In this document: positions 1-7,384 of the stretch, piece by piece
Layout: each line of letters begins with the position of its first letter
Numbering within the stretch: position 1 is the stretch's first letter
Assembly: GCA_035762175.1 (NCBI GenBank)
Contig: DASTPP010000369.1
Span: 1-23,546, forward strand
Source: DASTPP01 sp035762175
GTDB lineage: Bacteria; Myxococcota_A; Polyangia; Polyangiales; Polyangiaceae
Reading direction: 5' to 3'
DNA length: 23,546 bases
Notes under the pieces: model-generated
The model's database searches: none
What the model was told of the DNA's origin: nothing
Seen by the model: the letters and a program-made list of their open reading frames with translations, nothing else
Made by a program: the position numbers and the translations under genes

Positions 1-567
1 GTCGGCGAGCGCCTCGATGATCAGCATGATGTAGGCGGGGCCGCTGCCCGAGAGGCCGGTGACGGCGTCGAGCAGCGACTCGTCGAGCACGGTGACGCGG
101 CCGACGGCCTCGAAGAGGGTGCGGGCGAGGGCGAGGTCGGCCTCGGTGGCGTAGGTGCCGGGGCTGATGGCGGTGGCGCCGGCGAGCACCATGGCGGCGG
201 TGTTCGGCATGGTGCGCACGACGCGGGTCTCGGGGGGCAGGTGGTGCTCGATGGCGGCGACGGGCACGCCGGCGGCGACCGAGATGAGCAGCGAGCCCGG
301 GCGGACCTCGCTCGCGAAGGCGGCGAGCACCTTGTCTATGACCTGGGGCTTGACCGCCAGCACGACGACGTCGGCCTCGCGCACGACGGCGACGTTGTCG
401 CGCGCGGCGCGGATGCCATATTGCTTGACGAGATCGCCCAGGCGGTCGCCGTGCGGGTCGCTCGCGAGAATGCGTTCGGGCGGCAAGAGCTTGGCGTGGA
501 GCAGGCCCTTGATGAGCGCGCCGGCCATGTTGCCCGCGCCGACGAAGCCCACGGTACGATCGAGCAT
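1..567 (-). CDS. proC: Pyrroline-5-carboxylate reductase, 3' end cut by window
   Basis: Catalyses the last step of proline synthesis, reducing 1-pyrroline-5-carboxylate to proline with NAD(P)H in the cytoplasm. The visible 189 residues open with a Rossmann dinucleotide-binding motif (VGFVGAGNMAGALIKG, about residues 6-21). They continue through VVLAVKPQ and TMPNTAA, and the last part contains AVTGLSGSGPAY, the family signature that helps shape the active site. Family members are about 270 residues, so roughly 80 C-terminal residues lie outside the window. The start is ATG at 567. An in-frame ATG at 576 would add three residues, and neither has a clear ribosome binding site. It is the last of a run of minus-strand genes but is separated from the TerB-like gene by about 100 bp with a terminator candidate, so it may have its own promoter. 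Function is confident from motifs; the exact start is not. Confidence 0.93.
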   Translation of the reverse strand, partial: MLDRTVGFVGAGNMAGALIKGLLHAKLLPPERILASDPHGDRLGDLVKQYGIRAARDNVAVVREADVVVLAVKPQVIDKVLAAFASEVRPGSLLISVAAGVPVAAIEHHLPPETRVVRTMPNTAAMVLAGATAISPGTYATEADLALARTLFEAVGRVTVLDESLLDAVTGLSGSGPAYIMLIIEALAD

Positions 568-607
568 GGGGCGCATCGAAGGCGCGCCGGGGCGGGCGAT
601 CAATGAG

Positions 608-629
608 AAAATGCCCCGGGGCCCCCCGG
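608..629 (-). terminator. Weak intrinsic terminator candidate after the TerB-like gene
   Basis: Read on the minus strand, a 5-bp all-GC stem (CCGGG, 4-nt loop, CCCGG) is followed by GGCATTTTC, that is a TTTT run within a few bases of the stem. It begins about 40 bp after the TerB-like stop codon. A T-run is rare in DNA this GC-rich, which is the main support. The stem is short, so this is tentative. The A/T-rich patch just beyond it (about 601-612) could also carry proC promoter elements, though I see no good -35/-10 pair. Confidence 0.35.
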
Positions 630-670
630 CGACGCGGGGGCGGCGGCGCCCTCCGCCCGGCCGGGCGACC

Positions 671-1822
671 TCAGTCGGGGCCCTTGAGCAGGCCGAGCTG
701 GTCGTAGGCGAAGTGGTCGAGCGCCTCGCGCACCCGGGGGCCTTCGCCGACGGTGCCGAGCTCGGTCGCGGCGCGGTCGTGGCGGCGGGCGAGCTCGACG
801 CGGAGCACGAGCGTGGGGTTCGCGGCGAGGGCGGCGGCCCAGGCGACGGCGAGCACGGCGCCCTTGGCCTTCTTGTCGAGCGGCAGCCGGTCGCTCAGGG
901 CGGCGGGGGCGGGGCCGGTGAGCGAGGCGACGGCCTCGGGGCGGCCGGACGCGGGGATGGCGAGCTCGGCGATGAGGGCGGCGAAGAGGGCGGCGGGCAG
1001 GGCCTGGTCGCCGAGCACGAGGCGGATGGCGTCGAGCGCGGCGCGGCCGAAGGTCTGCCGGGCGTCGAGCTCGGCGCGCACCTCGGCGCGCAGGTTGACC
1101 GCGTCTTGCAGCGGCAGCGCGAGCTTGCCGGCGAGCACGGCGATGGCCTCTTCTTCGCGCGGATCGATGCCGTCGTGGGCGGCGGCGAGCCAGGCGCCGC
1201 GCACGAGCAGCGGGGCGAGCTTGGGGTCGAGCTCGCCGAGCACGTCGACCTGGGGGGCGGGCAGGGGGGCCTCGGCGAGCAGGTGCCGCGCCTCGTCGTC
1301 GGGCAGGCCGAGGCAGGCGACGAAGGCGGCGCGCTGGCGCTGCTCTTCGGGGGTGAAGGCCCCGTCGGCGCCCATGACCGCGCCCATCACGCGCAGCGCG
1401 AGGGTGCCGAGCCTTCGCACGCGCTGCGTCTCTTTGTCGCTCGGCTTCGAGGTGAAGAGGGCGCGGGGCCCGCGCGCGCCGCCGGCGAGGGTGACGCCGC
1501 GGGCCACGAGCTCGCCCATCGGCAGCCAGGCGGGCGCGGTGACGGGGGCGAGCGCCTGGCAGAGCGCGCCGAGCCAGGGCCCGAGCGCGGCCGGGCGCAG
1601 GGCGGGCTCGCCGCGCAAGAGCGCCTCGTAGGCGGGGGCGCGCCGCTCGGCGATCGCGCGGAAGGCGGCCTCGTCGGCCCCGGCCGAGGCGGCGAGGGCG
1701 AAGCAGAGGTCTTCGCAGAGCGCGGTGAGCGCGTCGGCGAGGCGCTCGCGCCGGGCGGGGGCGCCGCCGGGCGGGGGGGGCGGGGGCGAGGGGGGCGGGG
1801 GCGGGCCGGCCACGGGGCTCAC
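671..1822 (-). CDS. TerB-like domain protein of unknown function
   Basis: About 383 residues, not assigned to a named family with certainty. After a polyproline N-terminus (residues 7-18) the protein is largely alpha-helical by composition, with no signal peptide or membrane segment. Two stretches resemble each other and the acidic TerB/tellurite-resistance fold pattern: GADGAFTPEE (about 151-160) and AHDGIDPREE (about 215-224), each a DG turn followed by acidic residues and a helix. This suggests a duplicated TerB-like unit, possibly metal-binding; that part is inference. The GTG start at 1822 overlaps the TGA of the upstream PEP-synthase regulator gene (GTGA, 4 bp), so the two are almost certainly co-translated. 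A further GTG at 1813 is possible. The polyproline run implies dependence on EF-P. The coupling hints at a shared regulatory role, but I do not assign one. Confidence 0.7.
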   Translation of the reverse strand: MSPVAGPPPPPSPPPPPPGGAPARRERLADALTALCEDLCFALAASAGADEAAFRAIAERRAPAYEALLRGEPALRPAALGPWLGALCQALAPVTAPAWLPMGELVARGVTLAGGARGPRALFTSKPSDKETQRVRRLGTLALRVMGAVMGADGAFTPEEQRQRAAFVACLGLPDDEARHLLAEAPLPAPQVDVLGELDPKLAPLLVRGAWLAAAHDGIDPREEEAIAVLAGKLALPLQDAVNLRAEVRAELDARQTFGRAALDAIRLVLGDQALPAALFAALIAELAIPASGRPEAVASLTGPAPAALSDRLPLDKKAKGAVLAVAWAAALAANPTLVLRVELARRHDRAATELGTVGEGPRVREALDHFAYDQLGLLKGPD

Positions 1823-2652
1823 ACGATCGCGGCGATGGCCTGGCGCGACTCGCGATCTTTGAGCGTCTCGAGGACGATGACCGCGGTCTCTTCGATGGCG
1901 CGGCCCGTCACGTCGATGACCGGCCAGTTGTACTGCGAGAAGATCTTGCTCGCGAAGGCGAGCTCTTCGCGCACGTGCTCGCGCATCGCGTAGTTGGTCT
2001 CGGCCGGCATGCCGAGCTGGCGCAGCCTCGCCTGGCGGATCTCGCAGAGCTGGTCGATGCCGATGGTGAGCCCCACGATGCGGTCTTGCGGCGCGTCTTG
2101 GAGCTCGGGCGGGATGCCGATGCCCAGCACCAGCGGCAGGTTCGCGACCTTGATGCCGCGCTGGGCGAGCAGGGTCGAGAGCGGCGTCTTCGAGGTGCGC
2201 GAGACGCCGACGAGAATGAGGTCGGCCTTCTTGAAGTTTCTCGGCTCTTTGCCGTCGTCGCTCTTGACCGTGAACTCGACCGCCTCGATGCGCCGGAAGT
2301 ACTCTTCGGACAGCGGCAGCGCCCCGCGCGGCTCGTTGAGCGGCTCGCGGTCGAGGAACTGCGAGAGCTTGCCGATGAGCGAGCCGATGAGGTCGACCGC
2401 GTCGATCTTGAGCTCGTAGCTCGAGGTGTGGATGTACTCGCGCAGCTCGGGGCTGACGACCGTGAAGACGACGAGCGCGTTCTCGCGCCCGGCGCGCTCG
2501 AGGATGGGCCGCACCGCCTCTTTGCTGCGGACGCGCGTGTGCAGCCGGAGCTCGGACCCCGCGCGCGGGAACTGCAAGAGCGCCGCGCGCACCGCCTTCT
2601 CGGCGGTCTCGCCGGTCGAGTCGCTCACCACGTCGATGAATCGTCCCGCCAT
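1819..2652 (-). CDS. ppsR: PEP synthase / pyruvate phosphate dikinase regulatory protein (DUF299)
   Basis: Bifunctional ADP-dependent kinase and Pi-dependent pyrophosphorylase that inactivates and reactivates PEP synthase or PPDK by modifying an active-site threonine, controlling the pyruvate/PEP switch. At 277 residues it has the usual family length. It shows the N-terminal SDSTGETA motif (about 10-17), the family SDDGK segment (about 131-135) and the P-loop GVSRTSKT (149-156), then the conserved LANLP-like and GLTI-D segments. The ATG at 2652 is preceded by GAAGGT (2661-2666) with 8-nt spacing, a good ribosome binding site. Its stop overlaps the TerB-like gene start. The target dikinase or synthase is not in the window, so which enzyme it controls is unknown. 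Upstream, the leader carries two adjacent perfect palindromes. Family assignment is firm. Confidence 0.93.
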   Translation of the reverse strand: MAGRFIDVVSDSTGETAEKAVRAALLQFPRAGSELRLHTRVRSKEAVRPILERAGRENALVVFTVVSPELREYIHTSSYELKIDAVDLIGSLIGKLSQFLDREPLNEPRGALPLSEEYFRRIEAVEFTVKSDDGKEPRNFKKADLILVGVSRTSKTPLSTLLAQRGIKVANLPLVLGIGIPPELQDAPQDRIVGLTIGIDQLCEIRQARLRQLGMPAETNYAMREHVREELAFASKIFSQYNWPVIDVTGRAIEETAVIVLETLKDRESRQAIAAIV

Positions 2653-2679
2653 TGTGTGTCACCTTCGCCCGGCGCGAGG

Positions 2680-2710
2680 GGGGCCGCCGGCGGCCCCGCC
2701 CCGGGGCGGG
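2680..2710 (-). promoter_or_regulatory. Two abutting perfect palindromes in the ppsR leader
   Basis: Positions 2680-2697 form a perfect 18-bp palindrome (GGGGCCGCCGGCGGCCCC) and 2695-2710 a perfect 16-bp one (CCCGCCCCGGGGCGGG), sharing three bases. They sit 14 bp upstream of the ppsR Shine-Dalgarno. If transcribed, the first folds into a 7-bp all-GC stem with a CCGG loop. The two are mutually exclusive at their junction, which allows a switch-like leader. GC-rich DNA makes palindromes likelier, so function is inference. Confidence 0.35.
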
Positions 2711-2905
2711 CTTCACCCCTTACCTCGCACAACACGGCCCAAAAGGCGATGCCCTCGTCGCCTGCACGCGCCGCGCCGTGCGGGCCCGAGCCCGGGCCGA
2801 GGCCGAGGCCGCCCTGCGTCGGCGCTGACACGCTACGTCCGCGCGCCCTCCGCGCGGGCCCCGCGCCACGCCCCCGCCGCGATCTCGTCGATCCCCGGGC
2901 CCCGC

Positions 2906-3095
2906 CGCCCCCGCTGCGCCGCCGCCCCCGCGATGCGCCGCGTCCCCCGCTGCGCCGCCGCCCCCGCGATGCGCCGCCGCCCCCGCTGCGCCGCCGCCCC
3001 CGCTGCGCCGCCCCCGCGATGCGCCGCGTCCCCCGCTGCGCTGCCGCCCCCGCTGCCCCTGCGATGCGCCGCGTCCCCCGCTGCGCCGCGGCAGC
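2906..3095. repeat. GC-rich imperfect tandem repeat
   Basis: A run of imperfect units. Each unit begins with GATGCGCCGC and is filled with CCCCCGCTGCGCCGCCG-type sequence. Unit starts are at 2932, 2968, 3018 and 3063, giving periods of 36, 50 and 45 bp; partial sequence of the same kind extends to about 2906 and 3095. Units 1, 3 and 4 carry GCGTCCCCCGCTGCG, while unit 2 differs by a short substitution. The variable length and the fact that units are not separated by unique spacers argue for slippage-type expansion, not a CRISPR array. Copy number probably varies between strains. Confidence 0.75.
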
Positions 3096-3183
3096 CGCGG
3101 TGCGCGGGCCCTCGGGCGGCGCCGGCCCGCGGGCGCCGCGGCGGGCTCGAGCACGACGCCAGGCCGCGCGTCGGCGCATCGGC

Positions 3184-3201
3184 TAGGATGGGCGCCGAGG
3201 G
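3184..3201 (+). promoter_or_regulatory. -10-like box and ribosome binding site of the small membrane-protein gene
   Basis: TAGGAT at 3184-3189 resembles a sigma-70 -10 hexamer. It is followed by GAGGG at 3197-3201, a ribosome binding site 5 nt before the GTG at 3207. No -35 match is visible. The GAGGG is the reason for choosing the GTG start. Confidence 0.35.
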
Positions 3202-3206
3202 TACGC

Positions 3207-3644
3207 GTGGAGAGGCCCCCCGTTCTATCGTATCTACCGCCGGGGCATGACCCCTTCGCGGCCGGCGAGCGGGCGCCCGAGGCGCTCGCCTACTTTCGCG
3301 CGTACTGCGTGCTCAGCTCGCTGCTCTGCGGCGCCGTCGCCGCGCTGCTCGTCGCGGCGGCCGTCGGGGGCTTCGGGCCCTCGGCCCACGACCCCGACGA
3401 CTGGCTCGCCCTCGTCTTCTGCGTCGTCGGGGCGCTCGGGGCGCTGGCCTTCGGCGCGGCCCACGTGGTCGGGGTGGTCGCCCCGCGCCGCCCCTGGGTG
3501 CACACCTTCGGCCTCGTCTTGCTGGCCGCGGGCATCTTGCTGCAGGGCTGTTGCTTCCCGCTGGCGATCGCCCTCCTCGTGTACTGGTCGAAGCCCGAAG
3601 TGAAGGCCTGGTTTCAGGGCCCCGCGCCCCCGGGCCCGGGCTGA
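3207..3644 (+). CDS. Small hypothetical membrane protein with three transmembrane segments
   Basis: A 145-residue protein that I do not recognise. A short soluble N-terminus (1-30) is followed by hydrophobic segments at about 33-54, 66-91 and 98-126, then a short polar tail ending in a Pro/Gly-rich stretch. The first membrane segment contains a cysteine pair region (YCVLSSLLCG) and the third contains LLQGCCFPLA. The start is a GTG preceded by GAGGG with 5-nt spacing. Its last 31 bp overlap, tail to tail, the 3' end of the HAD hydrolase gene, so the two convergent messages are complementary there and no terminator lies between them. Strong hydrophobic pattern plus a good ribosome binding site make it a probable real gene despite no recognised family. 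Confidence 0.7.
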   Translation: MERPPVLSYLPPGHDPFAAGERAPEALAYFRAYCVLSSLLCGAVAALLVAAAVGGFGPSAHDPDDWLALVFCVVGALGALAFGAAHVVGVVAPRRPWVHTFGLVLLAAGILLQGCCFPLAIALLVYWSKPEVKAWFQGPAPPGPG

Positions 3645-4360
3645 TCGAGCAGCCCGAGCGCGGCGAGGGCCCCGCGCGCGCCGGCCGCGTCGCGGGCGAA
3701 CGAGACCCCCTCGGGCAGGGGTCGGGGGGGCGCCTCGGCCTCGTGGTCGGCGAGAAACCAGAGGGCGCGGGCGCCGACGCCGAGGGCGCCGCGCACGTCG
3801 GCCTCCCACGAGTCGCCGACGTGCACGAGCTCGCTCGCCGCGACGCCGAGCCGCTCGGCGGCCCAGTGAAAGATGGGCGCGTGGGGCTTCTCGAGGCCGA
3901 GCGCGCCCGAGTCGGCGACGCAGGCGAAGGCGCCCGCCCAGCCGAGCTCGGCGATGAGCCGCTCGAGCGCCCCCTCGGAGTTGGACACGACGCCGACGGG
4001 CACGCCCCGGCGCTTGAGCTCGCCCACGAGGTCGATCATGCCGGGCAGGGGGCGGCGCCAGAGGTTGCGTTCGCGCTGGTCACGAAAGAGCGCGTCGAGC
4101 GTCGCAGGGTCTGCGGCCTCGGGCGCGCCGCCGAGGGTGAGCGTCGTGGCGAGCAGGGCCTTCCAGGCGGCCTCGCCGCCCGCGCCCGCGGCGAGCGCGG
4201 CGCCGTAGGCGCGCCAGCCCTCGGGCAGCGCGGCGTCGAGCCGGGCGGGGTCGGCGCCCGGGCGGCCCCACGCGGCCAGCTTCTGGGCGAGGAAGGCGGG
4301 GTCGAACGACGCGAGGACCTGGCCGAAGTCGAAGGTGACGGCCCGGGGGGCGGGGCGCAT
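3614..4360 (-). CDS. HAD-superfamily hydrolase (subfamily IA), probable phosphatase
   Basis: A 248-residue haloacid-dehalogenase fold protein, probably a small-molecule phosphatase. Motif I is FDFGQVL (D11 nucleophile), motif II VVSNS (about 124-128), motif III lysine in GLEKPHAPIF (K158), and motif IV HVGDSWEADVRGA (D183, D188). A helical cap lies between motif I and II (about 20-110). Position 13, normally the second Asp of DxD and the general acid, is Gly; this also occurs in the DLGN/DFGG subset of the family such as YihX, so it is not proof of inactivity. It starts 11 bp after the dnaJ stop and is probably co-transcribed with dnaJ, although no ribosome binding site is visible before the ATG at 4360. 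The 3' end overlaps the convergent membrane-protein gene. The substrate cannot be inferred. Confidence 0.85.
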   Translation of the reverse strand: MRPAPRAVTFDFGQVLASFDPAFLAQKLAAWGRPGADPARLDAALPEGWRAYGAALAAGAGGEAAWKALLATTLTLGGAPEAADPATLDALFRDQRERNLWRRPLPGMIDLVGELKRRGVPVGVVSNSEGALERLIAELGWAGAFACVADSGALGLEKPHAPIFHWAAERLGVAASELVHVGDSWEADVRGALGVGARALWFLADHEAEAPPRPLPEGVSFARDAAGARGALAALGLLDQPGPGGAGP

Positions 4361-4371
4361 GGGGGGCGGGC

Positions 4372-5478
4372 TCAGCCGAAGAGGTCTTTGAGCTTCTCGA
4401 CGAAGGTCTTCGGCGGCGGCTGTTGCACCGCCTCGCCGAGCTCTTCGGCGAGGGCCTCGACGAGCTCGCGCCCGCGGGGCGAGAGGGTCTGGGGCACCTC
4501 GACGCGCACCTCGACGAGCTGGTCGCCGCGGCCGCCGGTGACGCGCTTGGGCAGGCCCTTGCTCTTGATGCGCAGGACGGCGCCGGGCTGCGTCGCGGGC
4601 GGGATGCGCAGCTTGCCCTTGCCGTCGAGGGTGGGCACGTGCACCTCGCCGCCGAGGCAGGCCTGGGCGAAGGTGATGGCGACCGAGCAGACGACGTCGT
4701 CGCCCGAGCGCTTGAAGACGGGGTGGGGCTTGACCCGGAGCACGAGCTCGAGATCGCCGGGGCCGCGGTCGGCGCGGGGCACGTTGCCGCCGCGCTCGAC
4801 GAGGCGCGAGGTGTTGTCTTCGACGCCGGGGGGCACGGTGACGACGATGGTGCGCTCTTTGGTGACGAGGCCGGCGCCGCGGCAGGTGTGGCAGGGGTCG
4901 GTGACGAGGCGGCCCCGGCCCTGGCAGCGGGCGCACTCGCGCTCGACGACGAGGGGCAAAAGGCCCTGCGGCCCGCGCACGCGCCCGCGCCCGGCGCACT
5001 GGGGGCAGACGCGCGAAGGCGCGCCGTCGCGCGAGCCGCCGCCCTTGCAATCGCCGCAGATCTCGGTCCGCTCGTAGGTGAGCTCTTTCTCGGCCCCGGC
5101 GGCGGCCTCTTCGAGCGAGACCCAGAGCTCGCGGCGCAGATCGCCGCGGTCGGTCTGCTTGAGGCCCAGCCGCTCGAGCAGGTCGCCGAAGAGCCCGTCG
5201 AGCGGGATGCCCTGCGAGAACGAGCTGAAGTCGAAGGGCTGGGCGCCGCCGCGGCCGAAGGGCCCCTCGGCGCTGCCGAAGCGGTCGAACATGGCGCGCT
5301 TCTGCGGGTCGGACAGGAGCTGGTACGCGGCGTTGACCTCTTTGAAGCGGTGCTGAGCCTCGGCGTCGCCCGGGTTTCGGTCGGGGTGGTGGCGGGCGGC
5401 CAGGCGGCGGAAGGCCGCTTTCAGCTCGTCGGGCGAGGCGTCGCGCGGCACGCCAAGCACCTCGTAGGGGTTGCGCAC
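4372..5478 (-). CDS. dnaJ: Chaperone protein DnaJ (type I Hsp40)
   Basis: Hsp70 co-chaperone that delivers unfolded protein to DnaK and stimulates its ATPase. All type I parts are present in 368 residues. The J domain (1-68) has the HPD motif at 31-33. A Gly/Phe-rich linker (about 68-100) follows, shorter and less glycine-rich than in E. coli. The zinc domain has four CxxCxGxG repeats (cysteines at 141/144, 158/161, 182/185, 196/199). The C-terminal substrate-binding domains run to about 350. The start is GTG at 5478, since VRNPYEVLGV matches the family N-terminus and no in-frame ATG precedes it. dnaK and grpE are not adjacent, so this may be one of several DnaJ paralogues. It lies 55 bp downstream of the acyl-CoA synthetase and 11 bp upstream of the HAD gene, same strand. 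Confidence 0.93.
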   Translation of the reverse strand: MRNPYEVLGVPRDASPDELKAAFRRLAARHHPDRNPGDAEAQHRFKEVNAAYQLLSDPQKRAMFDRFGSAEGPFGRGGAQPFDFSSFSQGIPLDGLFGDLLERLGLKQTDRGDLRRELWVSLEEAAAGAEKELTYERTEICGDCKGGGSRDGAPSRVCPQCAGRGRVRGPQGLLPLVVERECARCQGRGRLVTDPCHTCRGAGLVTKERTIVVTVPPGVEDNTSRLVERGGNVPRADRGPGDLELVLRVKPHPVFKRSGDDVVCSVAITFAQACLGGEVHVPTLDGKGKLRIPPATQPGAVLRIKSKGLPKRVTGGRGDQLVEVRVEVPQTLSPRGRELVEALAEELGEAVQQPPPKTFVEKLKDLFG

Positions 5479-5533
5479 CCCCAGGGCATAGCACGGCCAG
5501 GCCGCGGGCGGGCCCCGCGGGTGCCGGGGCGCG

Positions 5534-7243
5534 TCAGCCGGCCCCGCCCGACGCCGGGCCCCCGGGCCGCGGGGCCGGGCGCGCCCCGAGCTCGGCGAGG
5601 GCGCGCTTGACGACCTTGCCGGTGGGGTTGCGCGGCAGCGCCTCGAGGAAGACCACCTCGCGCGGCACCTTCGGGCCCGCGAGGCGCGCGCGGCAGTGCG
5701 CGACGAGGTCGGCCGCCTCGGGCGAACGCCCCTCGCGCGCGACGACGTAGGCGCGCACGCGCTCGCCCCACTCGTCGTCGGGCACGCCGACGACGGCCGC
5801 GTCGGCGACGTCGGGGTGCTCGGCGAGCGCCGCCTCGACCTCGGCGGGGTACACGTTGACGCCGCCCGAGATGATGAGCTCGCGCTTTCGGCCCGAGAGA
5901 AAGTAGCGGCCCGCGGCGTCGCGGCGGGCGAGATCGCCGACCGAGAAGTAGCCCGCGCGCGTGGCGGCGGACGTGGCGGCCTCGTTGTTGTGGTAGGCGT
6001 CGAAGGCCAAGGGGCTGCGGACGAAGAGCTCGCCCACCTCGCCGTCCGCGACCGGCGCGCCCGCCTCGTCGAGCAGGCGAATGTCGTTGCCCCGCAGCGC
6101 GCGGCCGATCGTGCCCGGCGCGAGGCGCAGGTCTTCGGGCGTCGCGAAGGTGACGAGGCCGGTCTCGGTGGCGCCGTAGAACTGGTAGAGCACGTCGCCG
6201 AAGGCCTCGAGCGCGGCCGAGGCGAGCGCGGGGGTCAGCGCGGCGCCGCCGACGAAGATCGCCCGCAGCGAGCGCGGCCGCGGCGAGGGCAGCTCGCCGC
6301 GGCGCGCGGCCTCGACCAGGCGGTAGAGCATGGTGGGCACGAGCGCGGCGTTGGTGACGCCGTGGCGCCGGACGGCCTCGTCGAAGCCGAGGGGGCTGAA
6401 CTCTTCGCCGAGCACGACCCGGCCGCCGAGCAAGAAGGTGAAGTTGGCGAAGCCGTAGGCGGTCGCGTGGTAGAGCGGGCAGGCGGCGTAGTGCACGTCG
6501 TCGTGGTGCAGGGGCGCGGCCTCGAGGAAGCGCAGGGTCTGCGTGAGCGCGTCCCGCGGGAAGGTGCGCACCGCGCCCTTGGGGCGCCCGGTGGTGCCCG
6601 AGGTGTACATGACGAGCGAGCCGCCCTCGGGGTCGTCGTCGATCGCGCCCCCGGCCCCCGCCTCGGCGAGCTCGTCGAAGGCCACGAAGCGCCCGGGGTC
6701 GCCCCCGACGACGACGAGGCGCCCCGGCTCGAGCCTGGGCGCCACGGCCTCGGCCGCCGCGCGCGCGTCGGCGTCGGCGAAGAGCCAGCGCGCGCCGCTG
6801 TCGGCGAGCACGTGCCCGAGCTCGTCGGGCGTCGAGCGCCACGAGACGTTGACGGCGGCGGCGCCGAGGCGCCCGAGCGCGTACTGCAGCGCGAGGAACT
6901 CGGGCCGGTTCTTGACCATGACCGCCACCGGCTCGCGCCGCCCGACGCCGCCCCGGCGCAGCGCGGCGCCCAGCCGGTCGACCAGCGCGTCGAGCTCGCC
7001 GTAGCGGTAGGCGCGGCCGCGGGCGAGCAGCGCGACGCGCTCGGGGGAGTTCTTCGCGTGCAGCCGCAGCGCCGAGGCGGGGTTGACGTGGCCGCGGCCG
7101 AGCGAGGCGAGGGCCGCGCGCACGCCGGGCCAGCGCAGGGCGCGGCCGAGGCCGGTCTTGCCCAGCACGCGCGCGCCGGTGCGCATGCGGTCGAGCTCGA
7201 GGGCGATTCGTTCGCGCGCGGTCGCGCCGGGGCCGAGGGCCAT
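5534..7243 (-). CDS. Acyl-CoA synthetase (AMP-dependent synthetase/ligase)
   Basis: Activates a carboxylic acid, probably a fatty acid, to an acyl-adenylate and then an acyl-CoA. The 569 residues show the ANL-superfamily motifs in order: P-loop YTSGTTGRPKG (213-223), YGATE (356-360), SVGDLARRD (434-442), the hinge GRKRELIISGG (451-461) and the C-terminal catalytic lysine in PRNPTGKVVKR (K543). Overall it resembles the long-chain FadD/FadD2-like group, including an N-terminal helical extension (1-60). Chain length or other substrate cannot be read from the sequence. ATG at 7243 was chosen because the sequence upstream in frame is Pro/Ala low complexity. A perfect 7-bp inverted repeat lies 20 bp upstream. 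dnaJ follows after 55 bp. Family certain, substrate not. Confidence 0.88.
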   Translation of the reverse strand: MALGPGATARERIALELDRMRTGARVLGKTGLGRALRWPGVRAALASLGRGHVNPASALRLHAKNSPERVALLARGRAYRYGELDALVDRLGAALRRGGVGRREPVAVMVKNRPEFLALQYALGRLGAAAVNVSWRSTPDELGHVLADSGARWLFADADARAAAEAVAPRLEPGRLVVVGGDPGRFVAFDELAEAGAGGAIDDDPEGGSLVMYTSGTTGRPKGAVRTFPRDALTQTLRFLEAAPLHHDDVHYAACPLYHATAYGFANFTFLLGGRVVLGEEFSPLGFDEAVRRHGVTNAALVPTMLYRLVEAARRGELPSPRPRSLRAIFVGGAALTPALASAALEAFGDVLYQFYGATETGLVTFATPEDLRLAPGTIGRALRGNDIRLLDEAGAPVADGEVGELFVRSPLAFDAYHNNEAATSAATRAGYFSVGDLARRDAAGRYFLSGRKRELIISGGVNVYPAEVEAALAEHPDVADAAVVGVPDDEWGERVRAYVVAREGRSPEAADLVAHCRARLAGPKVPREVVFLEALPRNPTGKVVKRALAELGARPAPRPGGPASGGAG

Positions 7244-7263
7244 GGCGCGATCTTGCCCGCTCG

Positions 7264-7284
7264 TCCCGGGCACGTCACCCGGGA
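7264..7284 (-). promoter_or_regulatory. Inverted repeat upstream of the acyl-CoA synthetase, operator candidate
   Basis: TCCCGGG (7264-7270), a 7-nt spacer (CACGTCA) and CCCGGGA (7278-7284) form perfect arms ending 20 bp before the ATG. Position and symmetry suit a repressor site, for example of a TetR-type fatty-acid regulator, but no such regulator is in the window and each half is itself a GC palindrome. Tentative. Confidence 0.3.
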
Positions 7285-7384
7285 AACGTACGGCGCCCGC
7301 CGCCGGCCCCGCGGGGGCGCCGCTCCGGGCTGCCGCCCGGCCCGCCATCGTGCGCCGGAGGCCCTGGCCGCGCCGGCCGCCCGC

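Larger units (their letters stand above)
2711..3206. other. Gene-poor, low-complexity intergenic region between ppsR and the membrane-protein gene
   Basis: About 500 bp separating divergent genes. Open frames cross it on both strands, but they translate to Arg/Ala/Pro- or Gly/Arg-rich low-complexity sequence generated by the tandem repeat, so I call no gene here. The left edge (2711-2760) is the least GC-rich part and should hold the ppsR promoter; I cannot define a convincing hexamer pair. The centre is the repeat described separately. Near the right edge an 8-bp inverted repeat (3116-3123 with 3132-3139, 8-nt loop) precedes the membrane-protein promoter region. Confidence 0.6.

Noticed and set aside
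2906..3095. Repeat array considered as a CRISPR array
   Set aside because: Units are contiguous and imperfect with no unique spacers, period varies from 36 to 50 bp, and there are no cas genes.
2625..3186. Overlapping open frames on both strands across the repeat region
   Set aside because: They encode Arg/Gly/Ala/Pro repeats produced by the tandem repeat, without conserved sequence or start signals.
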